A DNA stretch of 64,000 bases, from NCBI GenBank assembly GCA_009823395.1, contig CM020505.1, forward strand, positions 7,872,129 to 7,936,128, read 5' to 3'. The position numbers were made by a program, and so were the translations under genes. Positions 38,660 through 50,865 of the stretch are shown piece after piece; position 1 is the first letter of the stretch; each line of letters opens with the position of its first letter. This stretch comes from Thamnaconus septentrionalis. Taxonomy: Eukaryota > Chordata > Actinopteri > Tetraodontiformes > Monacanthidae. The notes under the pieces were generated by a model. The model searched no databases. It was not told where the DNA came from and was given only the letters and a program-made list of their open reading frames with translations.

Positions 38660-40660
38660 CTAAATGTTTTGCTCCTCTTTTGTAAAGTCATCCGACACTC
38701 TGCTTGTCTAATAAACGGATCTGTTGTCTCCTTAGCAGCCTTTCAAATTTCACACTGGCTGCTTCAAACGTTCATGCAGCGCAGGGGATGAAAAAGTACA
38801 TTTAATCTATGGCATTGGATTTTTTTTCTTTCCAACGGACTCTGTGTGTGTTTCATGATCACTGCTGAGCTGTTTTGGTTTTTGAAAATTTGTTTTTGCG
38901 GCAAACGCCAGCACAGTTAAGGGGCCATTGAGAAATGAAAAAAATGTTGTTTTTTTTCTTCTGTTGGTTCTCTTGCTTGATTTCTGGCCCCCTGCGGCTC
39001 CTCGGTGTGTGTTGTGCTGTTTGTTTTATGCAACAATATTGCCTTGTTTGATGTCTGGGATGAAGAAACTGAGACAGTGGGCATTAGTAGACTGCATGCG
39101 CAATTCTGACAGCAAAGTTGCAGCCAAATCAAGGCAAATATTTATAATACACTCCTCAGTCATATGTGTAACATCAAATTTAATGATTTTCTTTCATATT
39201 TTTTCATACCGATCTAATGATTTACACAGATATTATATTGCAGAATTTACATTTTCAGTATTTCAGAACGGCAAACAAACGTGAAAAATGGAGACAAGGT
39301 TTTCAATTTATGATTTCAGTTTATCCGTTTTTAAATTAGTTCGACATGTTAGTTAGATTTAAAGCAAACCCATGAAAGCTGGTTCTTTAAATGTTGCTTT
39401 GCAACTTTTTGCCAACACGGACGAGTTTTCCTACACTTACAACAAACAAGCAAACAAATGAAAAAACCCTTCAAGCGAGTCATAAAACTATTCAAGTCCA
39501 GCTTAATCCCATATTGTGTACTGGGTGTGAATTTAAAAAGGATTCTGAAGGAACTCAGAATCAGAGATTGTTCTACTTTTCATCTCAAAAAGTTTCAGAG
39601 AAAAGCTTTCAGACAAGCCCTCCCTTCTTCTCTCAGTTTTTTTTATTTATTTTTTATTTTTTTTAATCACATCCACTTTTCACTTTGTCTTGTAGTTCAC
39701 AGTGGAATGCTTGCAAATTCTTTCTAAGATGTTCTGGATGCAAGGAGCGGTTTATGTAACGTTGGAAATCAGACATGCTTTTCAAAAGATAGCCATTTAA
39801 ATGGAATTAACCAAAACCCATATTCATTGCAAATCCACACTTGCTATGTTTTTTTTCTTTTTTGGAAAGCCTGTGTGGAAATTTTCTAAAAAATTTGAGG
39901 CCGTTTCTTGGAGAAAAGCATTGTAATTACACCAGGCTTGCTCTCATTTACATGCGCTCTGTCCCGTTCCTCCCCCACAGTGTATGTATCCTCCTCTGCC
40001 TCTCACTCCATCCCTGTGTTCCCACTGCACGCTAGCGTGAGCTGAGTGATTCAGCCGTTTGGAGAGCGCCTGTGTTGTTTTACAGTGAACGCTGGCTCGG
40101 GCTGCGCGGTGAGATCAGTCAATGCTGCGGGCATATGGAAAACATTGATAAAAAAAAAAAAAAATCACAATTCTATTCTTCAAGCTCTCCTACACCTTGC
40201 GCTTCGCCACGCTCTTTAAAACAATAACGATCAAGCACACACCCACTTACGCACACATGCAGACCGGTAGCGGCACAACATTGAATCAACATTCCACAGT
40301 CTCCTTGTGCTCCCGAAACATTGTTAGAGATATGAAAAAAAAAATAAAAAAAATGCACACACGTAATCCGGCACACATGCCCTCGCGCGCCATGAAGGGT
40401 TTAACTTTATCTCCGGCATCTGAGCCCAAACTTTTCTCCTCTATATCCTCCCTGGTTCTCACCCCGCTCTCTCCCACCGTCTCCCCTGCCTCGCTACAGT
40501 GTATTGACAAAGCCCACGAGCTAATCCACTGTGTGGGGAGTGCTGCTGGAGAGAGAATTAGCTGGATAACACTGGATTGCCCCCTCCTTACCCCACCCAC
40601 ACGTATCTGTCCACATCTCCCACAAGCCATGCGTCTGACTCGCTACGTGCTATTTTGGTA
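38660..40660. other. Intronic sequence with no recognised gene
   Basis: AT-rich to about 39.9 kb, then more balanced. A-runs occur at 40149-40165 and 40336-40352. No gene was seen. Confidence 0.5.
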
Positions 40661-40663
40661 TAA

Positions 40664-40706
<43 letters not shown>

Positions 40707-40735
40707 TGTGTGTGTGCGTGTGTGTGCACGCGGTT
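40664..40735. repeat. (GCGT)n followed by (GT)n: long alternating purine-pyrimidine tract
   Basis: About 44 bp of perfect GCGT tetranucleotide passes into GTGTGTGC and GTGTGTGCACGCG. The whole stretch alternates purine and pyrimidine, so it is a strong Z-DNA candidate. A Cys-Val-Arg-Ala repeat frame over it is an artefact. Confidence 0.92.
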
Positions 40736-40967
40736 GCTGGAATGAGATTAGATTTCCCACAGTGCTCTGTAGCAGCTTTAGATTAACCGTTATAATGTTG
40801 GTCCTTATTCCTCATAAGTGCCGAACTTAAAGAGTCACGGTTTGTGCTGGAAACCCCCTGTGTGACTCTCAGCTGAAGACTGAACCAGATTAAGTATTCC
40901 TGAACAGAATTTCTTCGCTTCAGCACTTTCGCTCGACATCTCTGCCGCTGTGGACTTCTTCTTTATG

Positions 40968-40971
<4 letters not shown>

Positions 40972-40998
<27 letters not shown>

Positions 40999-40999
40999 T
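40972..40999. repeat. Poly-T tract (28 bases)
   Basis: The longest homopolymer in the window. It could mark the poly-A tail of a minus-strand retroposed copy, but the adjoining sequence was not recognised as any transcript. Confidence 0.9.
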
Positions 41000-43900
41000 C
41001 AATTCTAAGAATTAAAAAAAAGATGTGTAGTAAAAGCATGAAGCCAAGAAAGTGTCTCCAGTTTGTCTTTGTGAGGATGAGAGTTCAAGGGCAGGCAGCC
41101 TCCAGTATTAGAGCAGCTGCCCCGGAGGTGCATTAGGAGCGCCGCCTTCTAAGCACTCAACATCAATTATTGTAAACAAGTGATATTACAGGAAGAATAG
41201 AACATCCCTGAGGTGAGCCGAGCAGTGACAACCTGATACAGGAGCTTGAAACAATTGTGAAAGAGATCTCTTGGAATAAGATTCTTAAAATTTCACCGTG
41301 TGTCATAAGATGAATCTCAATTGTGGGAGTGTGTATGTGTGTTATATTTAAATTTGAATATCCACCTGCACATCCATCATCCACTCACAAAATAAATCTC
41401 TTCTCTTTGTGCTGCCGGATGGCCCAATGATAGCTTGGCTTCATTCGAGATGACTGAGTGTGAAATGAAAGCGGCTGCCACGGTTTGTTTTGTACGGTCG
41501 GCCTATAAATAAACATCAACCTCCACTCAACATTATTTCTTCTTCTTATTTTTCCTTTTCCACTTCTGCATTTTAAGTGTTTAATGTTAGCCAGCGGGGA
41601 GGATACATGTTCACTCAGAAGGGAATAAGGAAGATGTGAAGTCAGCGTTTCACCAAAAGGAAGAAAAGACTGAGGGGAGAGCAGGGAGGCTTTTGGAGTG
41701 AATTTGCTTTTTATACAACGCTCAGGATTTTTTTTTTTTTTTTTGGAATTTTATAGACATGCATCATGGGAATTTATCTTTTTTCTTTTTTTCCCCACAA
41801 ATTTGTACAAGCTCTGTTTAAACAGAGAAGAGGCATTTTTCAACAGACTGGAGTGTAGGCTCTACAGAAGCTTCCAAGTGTGTGTATGTGTGTGTGGCAG
41901 GTGTATATGGCAGGTGTGTGTGTGTGTGTGTGTGCGTGTATGTGTCTGTGGGAACACAGGAGTTAGGCCTGTAATTAAACCCTTGTTGTGCAAGTGAGGA
42001 GGAGCTTCAAGGCTCAAGTTGAAGGAGTTCAGATAACAACACTCCAATTTGTGGGTCAGAAGACGGACTTGTGGTCGTGCTCCTCATTACAAAACCATAA
42101 TACAGCCCATAATAAGCACGGACCATCTGGACGCCACCCTATCAGGCTGCTGTACCGAATTGCCCTTTGGACCGAGGCCCTGTTCTGTCTCTCTCCCTCT
42201 CTCTCTCTCTGTCCGCCTCTTCCCTTCGCTCCCTCGCTCGAGGCCTCTCATATGTCTTGCCAGGTTTGTTGTCGGAGTTTGATTTGCCCTAAAATCAGTG
42301 AACTGAGGCCTTTAGGCTGCTTGTTTACTCAAAGATTCCAAACACTCAACTTTTAAAACGTCAACCTGAGTGCGCAGCAGAGATTGCGCAGCCCTTCTCT
42401 TTATCGGTGTTCTTGTGTTTGAACCCCCCCTTTTTTTTTTTTTTTTTTTTGCACAACATCAATCACTTTGACTGACAGTGATGAAACAGGGGCACCTGTT
42501 TTGAAGCAGGGCAATGGAGATAAACATCTTGCATTTGTGGTGAATTTGTTAGAGTAAAGCTCATTGCACCGATAAAATGCTAAAAAAAAAATTAAATAAA
42601 ATCTAGCAAAAGTTTTAGGACAAGGTCGGACTGAGTACACTTCAGTCTTTTTTTTTAGACTTGATTTTTTTGGAATATTTTAAATGTATCTATTCGATAT
42701 ATACAAACTTGATTTTGGTTTTCTCTTTAGTAAACTCTGTACGACAACTGAGCATCTGTGTGAAGTTGCCAAACATACACAATATATATGGTGCATCCAA
42801 ATATTCCAACATCTAATAACAAAAAAATCCAATTTTACGCAGAAAACCCTACACAGGTAAATTAATAATTATCTGAAAACCAACTGAAACAGCAGGAACT
42901 CTCATCTCAGTAAAATCCCCTGAGTCCATTTACAAAGTTTTACAGAAAAATAGTAAGCAGGATAAACACATAAAGACATGTAGGAGCCAATAAAACCCAC
43001 TCCAAGCCAATGAAAAGTACTGATGAAGAAACATTGTGTCTGGAAGCAGTATCAACATCTTTTACACAAATGCAATTGAGCTTGCAGAGAAAAACAAAGA
43101 CGTCAGACAAAACATACTTAAATATTTATACACAACAAAAACCAAACACTGTTTCTCACTCTAACATAGTCATTCAATAGTCATAGTCTGTGTAATAGAA
43201 ACTGTACCTATCATAACGAAGCAGCTCATGGCGAGGGGGGAGGGGGAAAGGCCTGTGCATTTTAGCTCCGCGTCTTCAATCGCGACTCTTCAAGCACGCG
43301 CCGCCTCGTGCTTATGTCGCTTCGGGAAGTTTAAGTCACTTTGTGCTCACAACAGCGAGTGCTTGGGAAAAACAGGGCCTTTCGAGGAGCTTTGACCAGC
43401 CCTTTTCAAATACCGCTAAAAAGTCACAACTTACTATTCCCTCCACTTTCCCCCTGTCACTTCACACTAACAACAAAAAGTTCCTGGAGTCAATTTGGGA
43501 TTTTAATGGGTCGCACTTTTGACAGGCTGCATAGTAAATCTGCTCTTGGAGGCCGGCGAGAACAGTTGAGGCCATCCATGATTTAGCGCGTCCTCAGCGT
43601 TCCCCTCGCAGCAGACAGATGCGGCGCACACCCTCACACCTCCCAGAGCTGTGAGCTTAAACTGAGAGTGAATCTCAGATCCTGCGTACAGTTTCGGCAG
43701 TCTCTGTGGCGCTGGAACAATTCTATTCTGCGCGATGTGTATAATTTAATAGGTCTTGCGGTCCAAACTGCATTCAGCTCTAAATGAATAATAGGCCGAC
43801 AGCATCAAAAACAAGCCCAAGCTGTCAACAGCCTGTCAAAGTAAATAAAACAGACATGGACGCAGACACCCTCCCCTCCCCTTAGATCTCTCTTCCTGTC

Positions 43901-44252
43901 CTCCGTGCGCTTATTAGCGCCGACTCCTGCTCCGTGTTTCTGCCTGCCAAATAAAAACACACAAATGTAAACGGTGAGGGCTGTGATCGCCGCCCTGTAA
44001 ATCACCGCTGCCCCCCCCACTCTTTTTTTTTCCACCAGTGACGCGACCCGCTCAACAAGGCGGTAAGCCGGGTGTCTGGCAAACAAACAGGGTGCCGGGC
44101 TCGACAATCTGTGTATCAAAAACACCAAAGCAGGACGTAACTGGAGTTGGAGATAATGCTGATTTTCCCCGCGATCAATTTGTAAAGTCAGGGTTCATCA
44201 GACTCGCAGGGCCATCCTTGTCTAACCTTGTGACAGGCCGACGGTTCCACTA
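41000..44252. other. Intronic sequence with no recognised gene
   Basis: Contains poly-T runs at 41727-41744 and 42431-42450, a (TG)n stretch at 41912-41933 and a moderately CpG-rich patch at 43260-43330. No gene, RNA or transposon terminus was recognised. Confidence 0.5.
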
Positions 44253-44421
44253 ATTGGCTGCCCTTGTGTCAGACTGACTGACTGGTTCACTGGCTGATTG
44301 TCTCCAAGGTCGGCTGACTAACTGACCAGATAACTGGCTGACAGACTTAGTGATGGTTGACTGATTGGCTGGCCGGTTGATGGAAGAGCCTGCTGGGTGA
44401 CTGACTGGCTGCTTGGCTGAG
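44253..44421. repeat. Degenerate GACTGACTGGCTG-type tandem repeat
   Basis: ACTG/GCTG/GTTG-type tetranucleotide-derived units recur through about 170 bp. The serine/glutamine/valine-rich minus-strand frame over it is a translation of the decayed repeat. Confidence 0.72.
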
Positions 44422-44491
44422 CATAATGCAGGATCACAACTCAAATCCAATAGAGCAGCAACAGCAGGATCCTGTGAGGAGATTATCAGCG

Positions 44492-44495
<4 letters not shown>

Positions 44496-44540
<45 letters not shown>
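44496..44540. repeat. (CA)22 microsatellite
   Basis: A perfect CA array of about 45 bp. Confidence 0.96.
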
Positions 44541-44542
<2 letters not shown>

Positions 44543-45613
44543 CTGCAGGCTCGCACACACACTCACACTTTTAAAGTTCAAGTTTTAAAGCTCTAAGCTG
44601 CCACAAGTTGAGAAGCAGAGATAAACATAAGTTTGGATCTCTTTCAGGACACTAAGTTGTTGTTCCTTTCAATCCCCCCTCCCCCTCTCCTCCAACCCCC
44701 CCACCACACTGACAAACATGTCGATAGTTGGCGGTGCTGGTTTCTGCCCTGAAGTGCAGTGGATTAAAAAGTTTGATTTGGCACCAAAATATGGGATTAA
44801 GAAGGATTAACATGTTTGTTAACTTGGATTCAAATCATCAAAAGGCTCGATAGCGCCATATACTTAAATAAAAGGAAAAACCCAACTATTCAATATTTGG
44901 TATCCCTTGGTTGTAGAGCTTGCTTTGAAAATCCTGTGCTGGATGATTCATTTCTCTCCTTTTTGTGGCATTAATAACTTAGGACCTACAAGGCCACGTT
45001 CCAAACAAATAATCAAGTTGCATGCAGAATTACTAATGGGAGATTTAGGCTTTGCAGTAACAGAAATGTTGCCGTATGTTACCTGAACGCCAACAGGCCT
45101 CAAACCAAAAACAGCTCCAGGCGGCGTTTTACTTCCTTTTCCCCTTTCCAACCAGACTCCCACGCAGATGTTAGCAGCTGAGCTGGCGAGGAACCTCCAG
45201 AAGTGTTCAGACTTGGCAAGCTATTGGGCGAGTAATAACCGAAAAAAAGCCATTGTGGGACACATAAGATGCGCAGGTAATTTGGAAATACGGACTATCG
45301 TTATTCAAGAATTTCAGTAAATGTTAAGGAAATATTATCTTTTAGTGAGGTGCGACTCATCGAGTCCCTGCAGTAACAATATTATGACACACAGCCAAAG
45401 TTCAGCAATATTAATTTTTTTTGCCTCTTGCAAAATGATAGGGTGAGATGGGCCTTTTTTTCCCACATGACCCAGTAAAATGGATGAATTAATTTCCCTC
45501 AGGAAAATTAAATATTGGAATCAATTAAACATAGAAGTTAAAACCCTTGAATGAAATCAGGATGACTTCTGAAAATTAAAAAAAAGGCTCTTTTTCACTT
45601 CAACAAAGAGTCG

Positions 45614-45638
45614 CAAAAAAAAAAAAAAAAAAAAAAAA
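45614..45638. repeat. Poly-A tract (25 bases)
   Basis: A pure A run. The preceding 100 bp were checked for a retroposed body and none was recognised. Confidence 0.9.
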
Positions 45639-46526
45639 CAGGGACCACAACATCAAGCCCAGGGACAACTGAATGGCGTCCAACCTTCCACTGGAATAAC
45701 ACACTAACGATAACTGAAGTCAGTTCAGATGTTTATGCATCACATCACATGTTGTACAGACAAATTTCAAAGCAGATATTCTGATTCGATGTAGACGTCA
45801 TGAAAGTGTTTGGGCTGCTTCAGTGGGGAATATTCACAGCATGCACTGTACTGCTGGGAGCTGTAAAACATGAGGGTGCCAATGGTCTGTGCACGTCTAG
45901 TCTGCAGGAACCTTTGGGGCAGAGTTCAAGTTAGTCATTTTGCATCCACAGAATTGTCCGAGTTCCCTCACTGAACGTGGCTCTGTGGCGCTGTCACTGG
46001 CATTCGTTCTGATTTTGCTTCATTTTCGTCATTACACAGGTAAAGCATTGGACATAAAACACATGCAGAACGAAGTACACATTAAAAAAGCGCTGGCTGG
46101 AGTAATTCCACTTCTTTCGGACAACAACACCACATTAATGATTTGGACACTGTGCCTCACTCTCTTTAAGTACATCCCCTCTAGGACCTTTCAGTTAGGA
46201 ATGGAAACTCAATCACTTACTTATCTATGGTCATTTCTTAAGAAAATTCTTTGCAGTCTCGCTTTCTCGAGCTCATTTATCTTTCCAACTATCAATGATT
46301 GTAATAAAACACCGTGGCTTATCATCAATTTAATGTAGAATCTTTCTTTTTTTTATTATCCTTCACGTTTCTGCTTAGTTCATCTCAAATGTTAAAATGT
46401 ATGTGTACGCACCCAAAAGAACTTGGCGATGAACATTAGTCCATTTGTACTAACCTGTCTAGTGACGGAGGTCTTTGAAAAAACAGAGACCTGGCAAACG
46501 ACACATGGTTTTTTGTAAATGCAAAC

Positions 46527-46574
46527 AGTGGCTGTCCTCAGGGCTGCGTCCTCTTCCCTTTGGTTCACATACTC
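46527..46574 (+). mobile_element. Possible LINE reverse-transcriptase scrap (PQGCVL motif)
   Basis: One frame reads SGCPQGCVLFPLVHIL, which resembles the G-x-PQGCVLSPLLF motif of LINE reverse transcriptases, including a match at the core PQGCVL. The motif is only 16 residues, and the flanking frames show no further similarity, so it may be a small decayed fragment or chance. Confidence 0.38.
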
Positions 46575-48017
46575 TCTTCTACAGGACCAGAAACCTGCTT
46601 ATATGCTTGTACTTTACGTTATTAACTGTACTGATGAACCAATATAGAATCTTCTCTATGAATGTATAGAATAATGTATGAACTAATGTATGGAAACTAT
46701 AACTTTTATCAGACTTTGCTGACAGTCTGCTGTTTGATGAGATGTCTGTGAAGGACAGAAGCTGACTTCGTAATACTGTCAAAGCTCACATAAGCTTGAC
46801 CTAATGACCTTTATTCTCTGAGGAAGAATTGAGCGCTCCAGAGAGCAAAAGAAATGATTTTTACTGTGTGATTGATCTTGGACTTTTCAGCGAGGTCTCA
46901 GTTATGCCTTGAGGTTTGTGCTATTGTGCAGCTATTTTAGAAAACAATGTTTTGAAAAATTCATGTCAAATCTCCTTCTGCTTTCAGGTAAGCCAATGCT
47001 CATGACAGCTAACATTTGTTTTTTTAATTTTACATCTGAATCAAAATTTGAAAAGAAAACATTGATTTTGCGATGGAGGTTGCTTTAACGTGGTATCTAG
47101 TGCAGCAAACATATTGACAAAAGTGCTATTAAACACAGTCTGCAAAGTAAATTCAGACAGCGGGCATGAGACAGCGATCTGGCTTGTAAGAGTGTTTGTT
47201 TGTGCTTCTGCCCACACAGGTCAGAGGTCACTGGTTTACCCCTTTGTAATGGTTTGAGGCGCCCATTCATGTCTGACCAACAACAAATATTTACCAGCCA
47301 AAACGGGACTGGGATGACCAAGCTTTTATACTCTTTAAAGGAGGAAATAAAAGCTGAGAGAAATGCAGAGATGCGAAATCAGAGGTCAGGGACTTAATCA
47401 GCCAATAATTCTGCCCTCTCGCTGCTCCAAATCCCATTCTACTGACGCAAATGCTGTTGGTTTTAGCAAGAGTTGGATGAACTTCAACGAAGACAAGACT
47501 GTGGAGATGCAAAAATGAGCATAAAGATATTTGGCATTTTACACCAGCATGCACTATCAAATGCTGCAGGTGTTTGCATTTTACTTGCACATAGCATAAT
47601 AAGCGTCATGCCTCAATTAATTTAAGTCACGCTGTTGGTCACCGCCAGCCGCCCGCCTCTCTGTTTGTCTCCGCTTTGCCGCTACCACAGAAAGGACAGC
47701 ATATGGCCTGCGTTTAAATTAACTGTGCAATCTTTTGACCAGAGCTGCGGGTCATAATTAGCCCCAGCCTCTGTTTGCCCTTCCAAGTTTGGCCTTTGTT
47801 TGGGGCGGAGCTGGATAAGAGACTGTCAGCCTGTCTAGAAAAGTTTAGGAAAAACAAAAACAACAACAACGATGGCAAAAAAAACCCAAAAAACCCAAGC
47901 ACTCATGTCAGCCAGAGTTGCTGAGAATGGATATGTATGTAAATGAGCGAGGGACAGAGGTTCATGCATAATGCTGAGAGTGGCGATGGTGACAGGATGT
48001 CACGCTCCTCAGGAGTC

Positions 48018-48060
48018 GGGGCGGGTGGTGGTGGTGGTGGTGGTGGGTGGGGGTGGGTGG
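48018..48060 (+). repeat. GGT/GGGT tandem run (quadruplex-prone)
   Basis: GGT triplets and GGGTGG units in tandem. The proline-rich minus-strand frame is an artefact. Confidence 0.85.
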
Positions 48061-48881
48061 TCCCTCTGAGACCACAATCACAGGAAGTGTGAGTCTGGCT
48101 GCCTGGAGTTTGCTTCAATCCGGCTACTTTTGATGCTGTCACAGTTTGACACCCGCAAGCTCCTTGATTCGGTGTGCCGGGCGGCGACTGAGACTCAGTC
48201 CCATGAACCTGGTGGCGCTGCTGAAACGTGCCCTGTTTAATCTCAGTTGGAAGCAATTCATGGTAATGTGATTAGTGCCTCTATAATGGGCTAATTACAG
48301 GAGCCTGTCATGTGGAACAATTAATGCTGAGTGGACACCATGCACTTGACCTGTTAGTTGTTCTGTGCGTGTGTGTGCACGTGTGTGTGTGTGTGTGTGT
48401 TACCGTCTCCCTTCTTCAGAGTCCCTATTTGCTCATTTCTCGCCTTATTTTCTTTCTCGCTCCTTCTCTCTTCACCGCCAGCTCTCCTTCTCCCTGCGTG
48501 TCTGTCTGCGTGTCTCCACGGCTCGCCTCCCCCCTACACCACCCACCTTTTTTTTTTTTCAACAGATTTGTTAATTGCTAATTACTCCTGCGACAAAAGG
48601 TGAGGTGAGAGTCTTGATGTTGGGAATAAGCTGAAGGCAAAAAAATAGAAGCATTTGCCGAGTTTAATGATGTCTTATGTGTGTGCAAAACTCCCCACTG
48701 TGTTAATGCCTATGTCACGGTGTAGTTAACAGTGTGTTGTTGTCGCGTGACGTGCATGCGGACACACAGGTGCGCACGCTCGGGATCTGTGAAAGATGGA
48801 TGTCTGCGGTTCATCGTGATGCCTCTCTCTCCATCAGTCATCCTGAAAGTGACAAGGTGCCACGATCATGCATGATGTATG

Positions 48882-48882
<1 letters not shown>

Positions 48883-48925
<43 letters not shown>
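48883..48925. repeat. (CA)21 microsatellite, inverted partner of the TG array at 48985-49019
   Basis: A perfect CA array followed 59 bp later by a perfect TG array on the same strand, so the two can pair as a hairpin or cruciform. Confidence 0.95.
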
Positions 48926-48927
<2 letters not shown>

Positions 48928-48982
48928 TCCGAAAGATGACTTGATACACGAAGGTGATTTAGGGGTGATTTATACAAAACGG

Positions 48983-48984
<2 letters not shown>

Positions 48985-49019
<35 letters not shown>
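48985..49019. repeat. (TG)17 microsatellite, inverted partner of the CA array at 48883-48925
   Basis: A perfect TG array; see its CA partner upstream. Confidence 0.95.
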
Positions 49020-49020
<1 letters not shown>

Positions 49021-49396
49021 ACTGACTGCAACGCTGACGTCAGTCTCTGCCTGGTTACTCGTAATCACACTGTTTATGACATTTGATTTTTTTTTGTTTC
49101 ATAATAATAACGGCAGGTTTGTAAAAGTGGCTCATAGAAACAGTTGCTATAGTAACAGCAGGATAAAGGCATCCTCCAAGTTTTCATTTCTTCCAGCGCC
49201 AAGAGAGAAGGGGATTCTCTCTTTGTGCCCCCACTCCGCCACCACCCCTCCCTCCCTCCCGCCCTTGGAAAGGGAGACAAGAGCTTGTGTCTTTTTGCTC
49301 TCATTTTTTCCTGAGTCATATTCGCTTGCACAGATTTGCTCGGCCCACCGTCGCCGGCAGACAGCGCGCTCGGTAAACTCCCAACCAGAGGCAGGG

Positions 49397-49558
<162 letters not shown>

Positions 49559-49560
<2 letters not shown>

Positions 49561-50260
49561 AATTATCAGATTCGATCAGAAACAGTGGAGGAGTTGCTCT
49601 CCCTCTGTCTGGCGGCTGCCGTACATGCTGTAACGGAGGCCAGGAGCCCTAAGCGCCACCCGCTGGGGAGACTGGCAGCATCTCAAAGCCTGGTCGGAGA
49701 AGCTCTCAAAGTGGTCGGCGTCCCTGAGACCGTGGACAGAATACCCACACACGAGTTTTAGCCGCCTTGTCGTCCCGGCGAGAGCTGCACCCCCGTAGTT
49801 TTTGCGCTCTTGAGGCCTTTTATTGCCGTCGACAAAACACTCGAACGCGCACAAACAATGGATTTGCCAAAATTAGCTCGGTTGAGAAAAAAAGGGAGCC
49901 TCATTTGAATTTTTGATGGCAGTCGGAACAGGCACGAGTGCTCTGCACCGCCGACACCCTCGATCTGGCCCTGCGTTCCATCGGTGCTCCTGTTACGTAA
50001 TTGAACGCTGCGGCGTGATTGAACCGATGCTGGCAGGAAATGATTCACCTGTTGTAAGAACGCCCCCCTCCCATCCAACCGGTGGGGGAGTGGACGTTTT
50101 GACGCTAACGTTAGCTCCACAGGGACGTCGTGGACTGCCTCAGCCGACGAGGTCCGCTGTTCCATTGTAGACCACACGGAGGCGTCGTTTTCACCCCCGT
50201 CTGCCAGCTGAGAAGCTCACCTTCACAGCGGGAGAGTGGGCATGAGTCTGTTGGCAAACG
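49559..50260. other. CpG-rich block downstream of the GA array, no gene recognised
   Basis: CG dinucleotides are frequent (for example around 49650-49900 and 50080-50180). Overlapping frames on both strands show no family similarity. It may be a weak island. Confidence 0.35.
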
Positions 50261-50465
50261 TGCACCCTTGAAATGCAAAATGATTCCAAGAATAGCGCAG
50301 ATAATGAGCGTACTCTCCTCTGGTATTTTTTATGGCCAGAAACTGAGCGCGCTTACTGCCGGGAATGAAACTAACATGACAACTCATGTGGACGCTTATA
50401 GGATGAATCGGAAATGGTTGTAATCAATGGGCTTTAATGATCTTGATGGAAGAGAGGGGATCACA

Positions 50466-50473
50466 GCTTAAAG
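50466..50473. repeat. Left target-site duplication of hAT MITE copy 2
   Basis: GCTTAAAG is repeated exactly at 50858-50865. Confidence 0.9.
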
Positions 50474-50857
50474 CAGGCGTGGGCAAACCACGGCCCGGGG
50501 CCCATATGCGGACCGTTAAGCTTTCCAATCTGGCCCGCTGAACTTGAAGACATTACATTAATAGTGAGTAAGTAATAGAATAGCTGTACTTCATCAATTT
50601 TTTCAATGTTTCAATAGTCATTTCAATAAAGAGCTAAATACAGTGGGGCTTCAAAGACACATATTTTGTTGTAAGCTTTTGTTCATTTTCAATCATTAAA
50701 CATGAAAGCACATGTTTTCTACATATCCCATCATATATTTTTTCATCCAATGAGGTGGGTCACCAAAACGCTTCATCCATCTGCTGCTGCTCCGGCTCCC
50801 TCAGTCAAATTTTATAAACCATTGTGGCCCATGGGTCAAAGAGTTTGCCCACTTCTG
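50474..50857. mobile_element. hAT-type MITE, copy 2 (384 bp, with perfect target duplication)
   Basis: It begins CAGGCGTGGGCAAACCACGG and ends GAGTTTGCCCACTTCTG, which are imperfect inverted repeats of each other. Identical 8-bp copies of GCTTAAAG sit at 50466-50473 and 50858-50865. The interior shares ordered blocks with the copies at 320-586 and 19612-20808. It has no coding capacity. With intact ends and duplication it is the best-preserved member of the family here. Confidence 0.92.
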
Positions 50858-50865
50858 GCTTAAAG
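50858..50865. repeat. Right target-site duplication of hAT MITE copy 2
   Basis: The second exact copy of GCTTAAAG. Confidence 0.9.

Noticed and set aside
45940..46338. A 132-codon frame with hydrophobic stretches
   Set aside because: It looks membrane-like only because the sequence is T-rich. No family motif or splice sites.
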